Origin: Porpolomopsis calyptriformis
Lineage: Eukaryota > Basidiomycota > Agaricomycetes > Agaricales > Hygrophoraceae
DNA length: 64,000 nt
NCBI GenBank assembly: GCA_951640195.1
Contig: OX621172.1
Span: 1,488,001 to 1,552,000, forward strand
Direction: 5' to 3'
Positions 56,126-64,000 of this stretch are shown here, one piece after another. The translations under genes and the position numbers were made by a program. How positions within the stretch are numbered: position 1 is the first letter of the stretch; every line of letters begins with the position of its first letter. The notes under the pieces were generated by a model, which had not been told where the DNA came from, searched no databases, and worked only from the letters and a program-made list of their open reading frames with translations.

Positions 56126-56660
56126 GCACACCCTGATATAAGTGTAGATGGGTTGGTTGGCACCTAGATGGTCCTTGTAGCTAGCTAATTGTAACAGATA
56201 TGGCTGTTACAGAGCCTACAGAGGCAGGTGATCAGTGTTGATAGGTGTTTGGCACCTCAGAGCAGTATATAGGCTGTATTTACTACTATTTACAGTATGT
56301 TTTAACCCTTTGCCACCACTTGTACTAGAGATACCGCACCCAATAGATATTGGTCATATTCAGTCTGGTCTTGAGCAAGGCAAGAACCAAAACCCTTACA
56401 CTAATACCCACTTGTAGAGTATCTCAGCTTTGTCATACCATCCTTGTAAGTTATAAATGCCTGTGAGGTTGTTTACTAACATAAGCATGGATGGGTGGTC
56501 AGCACCCAGATATTCCTCTCAGCTAGCTAACACTTGCTTGAAGAGCACCTCAGCTTCATTGTATCATCCTTGTAAGTTATAAACAAGTGTGAGGTTGCTC
56601 ACTAATGTAAGCATGGATGAGTAGTTGGTGCCCAGATGGTGAGGGGGTAGTGGTGGTGGC
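56126..56660 (+). repeat. Second tandem repeat, period about 126 bp, split by a solo LTR
   Basis: Units start near 56411 and 56537 (CTTGTAGAG / CTTGAAGAG, then CATCCTTGTAAGTTATAAA and CATGGATG). Sequence left of the solo LTR (GGCACCTAGATGG ... GCTAGCTAAT) is the end of an earlier unit, so the LTR entered an existing array. No gene seen; 56661-57061 also shows none, only short repeats of TCAGTC / CTGAGCC words. Confidence 0.75.
56190..56400 (+). repeat. Solo LTR, 211 bp, TSD CTAAT
   Basis: TGTAACAGATATGG to ACCCTTACA, flanked on both sides by CTAAT (56185-56189 and 56401-56405). Its ends resemble those of 51275-51469 (TGTAACAG ... CCTTACA) but the middle differs. It contains AGTATATAGG near 56264, a possible TATA region. 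Confidence 0.88.
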
Positions 56661-57061
56661 TAATAAGGAGGGAGGGGTCAAGGTTAAGGTTGACAAATAG
56701 AAATTACCTAATTTGGGTATAAGCTGTAGCAAGACTGTGGCTGAGCTGGGGCTAGCTGTCCTGATTTGGATATGAGCCATCAGGGACCATCAGCCAATGG
56801 CTCAGTCCAGCTCAGTCCCACATCAGTCTGGCTCAACAGCTAAGCTGTAACTAGACTGAGCCATTACAACACTACTGTATATGTATGTTGGAATATTTTG
56901 GGAAGCCTATGTGCTTATCTCAGTAATTGTATAGAACCATATCTCTCATGTACCTCTAGCATAATTAGCTTGGTAGTCAGGTGATATTAGCACTACCACT
57001 GGGCTGATGTATATAATGTATGTAGGAATGGGGTGGAACCCCCATTGGATTATACAGCTGT

Positions 57062-57670
57062 TGGTACATCTACTTCATGTATGAGAACCAAACACAGAAC
57101 AAGGTGCAAGGACAACTATAAAGAGTCTCAATACAGTCTATAATCAATGATCATGAAAAGGAAGTCTTTGATTATTCGCGAACATAATCAATTGGGGGAT
57201 CAGAAGAGTTAGAGAATTGAAAGAGGAAGTTGAGAGGAAGTCTTAGAGAAGATCTAGACTTGAGAGCAAGAGAGAAATGAATATCTAACTTATTGGATCA
57301 CTAGCTACAACATACAGTATATATATCTTCTAGTACAAGGATCCCTTTGAGTGTATATGATAAAAGGGAGCCTCTCTAATAATCTAAGGGGAATATAGTG
57401 AATAGGAATCAAGAAGTCAAATGAAAAGGGAGAAATAGAAGAGAAATGATGCCTTTGAATAGTGTCTTCCCTTTGATATACAAACTTTCATTCACATTCA
57501 GAAAGCTTCGATTGCGTTCAGAGAGTTTGATGATTCTCGAACTTATTCGGGATGTTTGGGAGGTATCAGGGGCATTCGAAGGGTTCATGTTTGTTTTCAA
57601 AGGACTTGATAGGTGTCTAGTATTTGTATAGTTGAATATACAGGGCTCAGGGGACAGAGGGGTTGTATCA
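57062..57670 (-). repeat. Family D LTR, copy 3
   Basis: This is a 609-bp solo LTR on the minus strand (TGATACAACC to GATGTACCA) matching 12710-13317 and 18905-19471. Flanking pentamers (GCTGT, CCGTA) do not match. Its terminal TATCA has decayed to TACCA. Confidence 0.85.
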
Positions 57671-57797
57671 CCGTATACCTTGACCACTCCATCAATTGGG
57701 ATCATTGCATCCCTCATGGATCCGACATCATCAACAATGCCTCTCGCATTCTACCCTATAATCCAACCCCTGAATTGTCTCAAATCAATCCTCAACA

Positions 57798-57957
57798 ATG
57801 TACTTATTTGTACCAGATACCTCAAGTACTAGTTACACTTAGGTAAACCTTAGGTTTACATCCCACACCCACTTATACCAGATTGCCCCAATACATTAGT
57901 TCTATGCATATCCTAGTATTGGGCTAAGTGAGATAACTTAACCCTATAACTCTTACA
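57798..57957 (+). repeat. LTR fragment related to 51275-51469
   Basis: This 160-bp stretch contains GGTTTACATCCCAC, ACTTATACCAGATTGCCCCA and ends CTCTTACA. It is homologous to 51275-51469 but lacks the TGTAACAG end. The following 57958-57989 (with AGACTGAGCCATTACAAC) recurs at 56850-56880, so further repeat DNA runs to within a few bases of the next gene's stop codon. Confidence 0.65.
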
Positions 57958-57992
57958 AAGTTATAACCAGACTGAGCCATTACAACACTACA

Positions 57993-60565
57993 TCAGCAGT
58001 TAGACAGTTCAACATTCCCCTCTGTAATTAAAAGCAGCTTCTTCTGATTGTTAAACCACCACCTCATGGCAAATTCCTTCTCTTTGCTTGACACCTTTTT
58101 AGAGATTTCTCCAAATAGTGCCTCAATCAACTCCTGCCATCTTTCTGCATGAGAACCACTATCATCATTGACATGATGGATCATGTCACATATCTGGCTT
58201 AGCACGGGTGAGAGGAGTGTGAGTGGCAAGGAGGAAACAGTCGATATAATTGCCAGGCGAAGGCGGTGAAGCTGTTCTGCACACTCTCTTCTCCCAGATA
58301 AGGAACGTATGGCATCCAGCAGTGAATCGATGCAGAACCAGGTGAGTGTGTGCCCATCATCTGCACAAGGCCGCGCATCATCCCAGTCGGCGCAGGAGCT
58401 GGCGCAACGTACAAGGGTCGAGAACGCAAGTTGGAGCTGGGGCATGCTTAATTTCCCATCTGCAGAATTCTATCAACAGTTGGTGAGACCTGAGATTGAG
58501 GTAACATGGAGTGACCAGGCTCCTAGGATTACCTACCTCAATTAAGGAGGTTGTATAAAAGGAGACCAATTTCCTATAAAAAAGCTCGCTCTTCGCATTG
58601 GGTGTAAAGTAGTTCTCCTCGATTCGTTGCGAACGAGCAGCTAAAATAGCTAGCATGACTGAGTGAGAAGACTCCAATGTCTCCCGATGTATAGCATCAG
58701 AGAGATGTCTATGATATGATCAACTCTTAGTTGTCTATATAGCAGAGAGAGAAGTGGAAGACTTCACGGCAAGCACAGAGGTAGAATACAAAACTCGATG
58801 CACTCTTCACTGGAAACAGGAACAAGTTGTTCAATGCATGCAAGGGCGTAGGCTTTCTTGGTTTGATACCATGGCTGATCAAGTTGTCGACGGAAATGCG
58901 GGTCTACTTCACCTGCATTCAGTCATTAGTGTTACGTTCTCTTCCGATACGAGGAAGGACAGACCTCTACCCTCAAAGGAGCAATATAACTCGCGTAAAA
59001 ATGTCTCACTTGCTGCCGAGTCCGCCGCCAAGACGTCCACCGCAAGGTAGAATGTCCTCTTCAACTCCGGAAATCCTGAAGTAATGGCCACACCCCCAAA
59101 TTGGGCTATAACAAAGGCAACATGGGAAAATATGTGTAATGTCGTCCGCGCCAGGGTGGATGAGGTGGCAGACTGAGAAAATTGAGCGGTGTGTAGAAGA
59201 AACGAAGGCCTTTTGGAACGTGCTGGGAGGAAGACGAGAGTAGAGAAGGAGGCTTCTTGGATCATGATCATTGAGAAAAACAAGGCCTTGAGAATTGTCC
59301 AAATAATTTTATTTAATTCTCGTGAGTCTGGTGCTGGAAATTAGAATAAATGGAAAATAGAAACGAAGGACCTGAGTTCTATGACATGCGCGCATATTTT
59401 TCGTACATACCAATGTCGTTCTCAGTTGTAACTGAGGAAAGGGGGCTTGCCGCCCAGTCAGATTCGACCTTCGCCGTCAAAGAACTCATCGTGAGCAGAG
59501 TTTCCTGAAAGGTAGTCATCCCGCAATCAGGCATAAAGTCCAAGAGTAGGGAGAGTGCTCGAGCACAGAGTTTCGAAAGTGGGCCGATGTAGGACAGCAA
59601 AAGAGAACTTGCAATTGAATGAATTTCTTGAGCAAATGGTGAGATCAACTGCACAGGACGAAAAAGTCAGTAATCCGAACTGAAACTTGATGATATACAT
59701 ATAATATGTCTACCGAAAATTTGATCTTATAAGGCGCGCCTGGTAACAAAGAGCTTGCGAGGGAAGTGAAGAACGTGCCACTGTGGAATGCAGAATCAAT
59801 GGTAGACATAAGGAGCCGTATGAAAGTCTTCAAGTGAAATTGTCAGATGATATAGGCGAAGGATCGGGGGGGGGGTCTCACCCGCAACGGAAGAGTCCTG
59901 AGTTTGTCTAAAGGTACAACAGAGAGGGGTTGCGACGCCAGGATCATTGATAATATGAGCGGGTCTGCAAATCGACCGTTCCACAGAGTTCAAACCATCA
60001 ATAAATACGGAAACGAACCCTCGCTCGTGGTGGCCATTGGCCGAAAGTCGTCCTCCCAAGCTCCCAGAGGTTGCTGATGACCATATGTATCCATGACCTG
60101 TGCCAAAGCCACAACAATATCGTCCTCGACAGTGCCTTTGACGCTACGGTCTTCAAAGATCAACAGCTGGCTCAAATCATTTATTCCCATCAGAATTCCC
60201 CCGCAGCACACCAACCTCATAATCGCGGCCCCACCATAGATGCCTCCCAAAACGGCAGAAACCCATTGTTCGAGTCTTGTTTTGAGACCATGCGAGAAAA
60301 CGCGCCACTGGTCGCTACGTTCAGCATTATATCTAAGACGTGTAGCGTGACGAAATGCGGCGTTCAAAGCTTGAAGTTTACGGTATGACAAAGGGTGGAA
60401 GAGGGGACTGCTGATGATTGTTGCAGCGAATGGTGTGGGAGAGGGACTGAGATGTGCCAGGTAATAAGCTAGTGAATCCTGGATGGTCGATAATGGCAGG
60501 GTCGTTTCAGGGCGAGACAGGTGGCCAAGTATCGTCGTGTATCCTCTATCTGCAATGCTGACCAT
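57993..60565 (-). CDS. Probable peroxin 8 (peroxisome import protein), 8 exons, 712 aa
   Basis: Exons: 60565-60019, 59964-59882, 59827-59714, 59648-59411, 59333-58971, 58912-58768, 58708-58537, 58469-57993. All introns are 54-78 bp with GT-AG ends and the phases close exactly (2139 nt, 712 codons plus stop). Recognised segments: LAYYLAHLSPSPTPFAATII, LSYRKLQALNAAFRHATRL, DSRELNKIIWTILKALFFS, AFVIAQFGGVAITSGFPELK, HLSDAIHRETLESSHSVML, SADGKLSMPQLQLAFSTLVR and EKEFAMRWWFNNQKKLL. It is an all-helical protein without signal peptide. These match my memory of fungal Pex8-type proteins, which act at the peroxisomal membrane in matrix-protein import; the name is tentative and no PTS1 ends the protein (ELSNC). 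The transcription factor gene upstream ends 87 bp before its ATG. Repeat DNA starts within a few bases of its stop. Confidence 0.6.
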
Positions 60566-60652
60566 ATTCGAGGTGACGGTTTGGGTAATCGGTGACGTAA
60601 TATATATAATATATTTTTCTTCATAAATACGATATAGTCTGTACCGACTTGC
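60566..60652. promoter_or_regulatory. 87-bp spacer between transcription factor and PEX8-like gene
   Basis: This is the only sequence between the TF stop (60653) and the next ATG (60565). It holds an AT-rich alternating run (ATATATAATATATTTTT, near 60601-60618) that must serve as TF 3' end, PEX8 promoter, or both. Confidence 0.5.
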
Positions 60653-63600
60653 CTAAAACCATACCATCCAACCTTGGTCAGTCCAGCTTGGATTCAGTGC
60701 CCCAAAATCAAAGTTTAGCGTATCAACAATAGCCATCCTAGATGTTGGCATGATGGGTGGAGCAATGACTGGGGGGGAGACGTGTGATGAATTGTTGACA
60801 CTCCGGCTACAGAGCACGCCATAAGCAAAATTCGCAGTATACAGCTCCGGCAACACCGGTGATGATGACAGCTTCTCCTTTATTTCGGCCGGGGGACTCA
60901 ATAAATGTGAAGAGGGACATGTCCCCGAGGCACGGGCGGCACACTGACAAGGTTCCCGAAGTGGGAAAAGGGTCAGCGCCCGTTGGTGAACTTCCGTAAT
61001 ACATTGCGATAAATGTGGATGCGCGTGTGCGAACGAATCAGTCTTGGGTTGTTCAGACATGAAGACCTTGACATAGTCATTGGCAGAATGCGTCCGGCGC
61101 ACACTGTTACCCGAGTCGCTTGGATCATCTGTGCTATGGCGAAGCACAAGAGACGATACATCTTGACCGCTGGCCCAGCGTACGTAGATATGATTCGCCT
61201 TTTCCACCATGGTTTCCAGGACAGGCTATCACAAAGATATCAACTAATGGGCTAACGGGCTCATATGTTACTCACAATAACCTGTAAGACCCTCGGACAC
61301 CGATCCTTCACTGACGAAAACAGTACTCGTGCTCTTTCAAGCTCTTGGAGGGCTGCGGGAGAAAGGCATGTAAATGGAGCCCGGGATATCAGTAAACACA
61401 AGGCGACCTAGAGATGTGGTTATCGGAGAGCAGTCCGCGGAACATTTAACTGGCTTACAGCAGCAGAGAACACATTGGACCAATACCACAAGATACGTGC
61501 GCTCAAATCGGGCTCTTGGCGATAGAGACGTTCCACGGTTGCGATCATGCGAGATGCACTGAGAAAGATAGCTACTACGGATGGCGCGTACTTGTGTTGG
61601 CGGTTAAAAGCTTCTTCCGGGCCGCTTAGCGCTCGTGTGAAGAACGTGCGGTGGAGTTGAAGTAATGCTATCGGAGGATATTATTAGTATTAGGTTTAGG
61701 AGGACGCAGGATTGACCGGACCAGCCTCAAGCGCTGTCGATAGGGAGGCCTTTTGCATTGCCAGAGGGCGAGAAAGAGTCTCGGAAACTCGGAATATAGA
61801 GGGGATATAAAAGTTGCGAATAGTCTTGTCGAGTTCAATAACTGTGTTGTACTCCAATGTCGGGGACGAGATAACTTCAAGTACAGGATTGAGGCAGTTA
61901 ATGTAACAAGAGTGTTTCCACTCCTGGTCTAACGGGACGGTAAAGTGGTGAACGATTGCATATTAAGATAAGCTCACAATGGCAAAACTTCTCCGAGTTA
62001 CAGTAACTTTCACCGAGAATATAAGAAGGGCGTTGGCAGTCCATATGGCTGCGGAAAAGTGAAGGCGGCCGCCCCAGAGCAAGGCTCTGAGTAGACCATT
62101 GAAGACTCTTATATGCAAAAAAATAGAGCAGAACTTACCAATCGAGCATCGAGATACATCAACTCCCAGAAAAGAGCCCGACGTTTCTCGAGTTCTTCTG
62201 GGATGACTTTGGACCTCATACTCTCGCGATCTGAGTAACGAGAACCAGTCAGATGACACAAGAGAGAGAGGAGTGACACACGAAGACCAATCTGTGGAGT
62301 TCCCGAGTGTCAGCGGTACAGAAAAACGAAACAATAGAACACTTACACTTTGCGCCAACTTGACTGTGAGGCCCATGAGACCCCATGCATAGTCAGCAGC
62401 TTTTTTCTTGTCGGAGAAGACCAACAGGTACCACGTCATGTAAAACTACAAGATTTAAACATCAGCATCAAGATTTGGGTTATCAAAAAATTGAGCAGAC
62501 CATTGCTACTATAGCATCAATGTTCGTATCCTCCAAAATGGGAATTTCACATAGAGAAGCCCGAGCGAGATGATGGTACTTTTCGGCGTCAGGACAGTCT
62601 GAAGGTTGGTTGAGGTCTACTAGGCATCCTACTGCAAGGATCATAAAGAGAAGTGCAAGACGACGGGGACAAAGTTCTTCCAAAGCACTGTCATAAACAT
62701 GGTGAAGAAGATTTGGCATGAAGGTTTCATTGGGGTGAGGATTATACCTTTCGCGGACATTTGTCAGTTGATTAGTGAAAAAATATAGAATAATACACTT
62801 ACTGCCAGAGAGCGTTCTGGCGGACTTGTTCCCACAAATGCAAGGCTTCTGAACGAGGAGGAAGCATCCGCCGTTTCTGGAGACGTAAGACTAGATTATT
62901 TTCAAGGGAGATGGGAACGGCAAGGGGGAAATTGTGGCTGAGACGCATGATGTCTGTGGGAAGTTGATCATCACGGGATTCATAATTAGCTACGTCCTAG
63001 AAAAGAATGAGGTTCGAAAAAAATCGGACAAGTTTGAATAATTTGGAGTTACTTGGTCATTTTTATCCAGGGTGTCTTCAGTTAGAGGTCGATCGCCACT
63101 TTGAGACGGTACCCGCGGAAGTGGTTCATGATCATGCAGGTCTCCAGGAGGTTGGACCGAATCTGGGCTATGGGCAGCACCGGTCTGGGCCTCCCCGTAC
63201 AGGGTGAGAGTACTTTTAATATTCAATAGCTCAGGGGCTAAGAGTGGATGGCACTCCGACGAAGAAGATGACTGCAAGACCCGCAGAGCTTCCTCGAGAT
63301 GTCTTATGCGATCGCTCATTTGACTTATTTTCGCGTGAAGTTGCTCTGTATTTGCCAGAATGAACCTGGGAAGGTTGGTCAGGAAAGATTTGGCATCTGA
63401 ACAAGTCAATACCTAGTTCCTCTGCCAGAGACCAGGACACCTGTTTGCAGCATGGTTAGCCGAAACGAAGAGGGACGAGAGGTGAACGTGTATTCCTTGT
63501 GGACATATATCGGCGCAACCCCGCTTTGAACAGGACTTGCAAGGAAAGATGCGGTTGCACTGCGTGAGCAATTAAATGGCAGCGGACGAACATTTACACA

Positions 63601-63877
63601 CGCGTCACTCACTCGCAACTTGAGCCTGTGAGAGAGAGATTAGGAAAGCCCGGGGTATGGAAAAAGAATCTGACCGTCTACACTCTGCGCAAGAAAGAGG
63701 GGGTTTCTTAGCTGGCTGTTTTTTGATATTTCCCTCGGCAATGAAGATATGGTCAAAGCTTGGAGGATCCTGTAGTGATTGGGTGCAACGTTCCTGCGAT
63801 GCTTTACGAGCTCTTTTGAGGGGCCGAGGGCTGTCGGATGGTAAAGATAATGAGGGGGACATGGTACAGTACATCAA
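60653..63877 (-). CDS. Zn2Cys6 fungal-specific transcription factor
   Basis: A nuclear DNA-binding regulator. ATG 63877 (MMYCTMSPSLSLPSD) starts a basic N-terminus (RPLKRARKASQERC). The zinc cluster is built from exons 63877-63675, 63625-63613 (13 nt), 63559-63496: C-x2-C-x6-C-x5-C-x2-C-x8-C (SCAECRR, LKLR, CNRIFPCKSCSKRGCADIC). Exon 63440-63413 gives VLVSGRGT, and exon 63365-63053 the coiled-coil dimer part FILANTEQLHAKISQMSDRI. Then comes the fungal-specific middle homology domain: AVPISLENNLVLRLQKRRML, HVYDSALEELCPRRLALLF, YDRESMRSKVIPEELEKRRA-like region near 62210, and LGRPPSLFRSHMDCQRPS near 62050. The C-terminal part includes HRTFFTRALSGPEEAFNRQH and ends GWMVWF at 60653. Phases close through exon 5 only if intron 63495-63441 uses a GA donor. 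No other defect seen. Target genes unknown. Confidence 0.85.
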
Positions 63878-64000
63878 TGCGGGAATGCGTGAAAGTCGGA
63901 AATAATTCGAATTGGACTTGAGGCAATAATCAAAGCGATGAATAGCAACCCGGACTGGTCTCTAAGGGGGTAGGTACTACATACTAATTTGATCAATTGA
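63878..64000. other. Upstream region of the transcription factor gene
   Basis: 123 bp to the window edge. On the plus strand it contains short AT-rich stretches (GGAAATAATTCGAATT near 63899) and no coding frame. It would hold the TF promoter for transcription to the left. Confidence 0.4.

Overview
The window is genomic DNA of a mushroom-forming basidiomycete (Agaricomycete). The evidence is short GT-AG introns of about 45-67 bp, a long-form Zn2Cys6 regulator typical of that class, a Pcl-type cyclin, gene families I know as expanded in Agaricomycetes, and a dense load of Ty3/gypsy LTR retrotransposons with chromodomain integrases.

Layout. 1-10750: an old gypsy element (family C, +) split by a complete gypsy element A (1120-8024, +, TSD AGAAC). 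10969-14957: two decayed coiled-coil/Cys-rich genes (-), a family D solo LTR and a family E LTR. 15314-24000: an intact cyclin-like gene (-), a large decayed multi-exon gene (15936-20814, -) carrying a second D LTR, a divergently transcribed smaller gene (20904-22200, +) whose start codon lies only 89 bp away, and another coiled-coil/Cys-rich gene (22658-24000, +). 24010-30566: a minus-strand gypsy element F, related to C, with a family E 5' LTR. 30567-51274: one old minus-strand gypsy element G, cut into three pieces by two insertions of family B: B1 (31859-38711, +) and B2 (40893-47671, -, TSD GGTAG). 51478-53080: a decayed gene of unknown function (+). 53511-55617: a truncated family B copy (B3, -). 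55621-57957: minisatellites, a solo LTR with TSD CTAAT, the third D LTR and an LTR fragment. 57993-63877: the only clearly intact host block, with a probable PEX8 gene (8 exons, 712 aa) and a Zn2Cys6 transcription factor gene in tandem on the minus strand, 87 bp apart.

How the elements work and decay. Families A and B are Tf1/sushi-type chromoviruses. Next to the 5' LTR each has a sequence complementary to its own predicted transcript start (self-priming), a GGGTTTT-TGA junction between gag and pol that fits -1 frameshifting, and a third reading frame between pol and the 3' LTR. Decay is almost entirely C-to-T / G-to-A, mostly at former CpG sites: CGA arginine codons have become TGA stops, some catalytic Asp codons have become Asn, and LTR pairs show TG in one copy where the other has CA. 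A pol keeps one frame over 3588 nt with 15 stops and no net indel. This points to cytosine methylation and deamination of repeats.

Most novel candidates: the post-pol third ORF in families A, B and possibly G; the tight divergent pair at 15936-22200, which may be one undescribed mobile or selfish unit; and a GA-AG intron required inside the zinc-cluster coding region of the transcription factor. Nothing was searched against a database; family names rest on recognised motifs.
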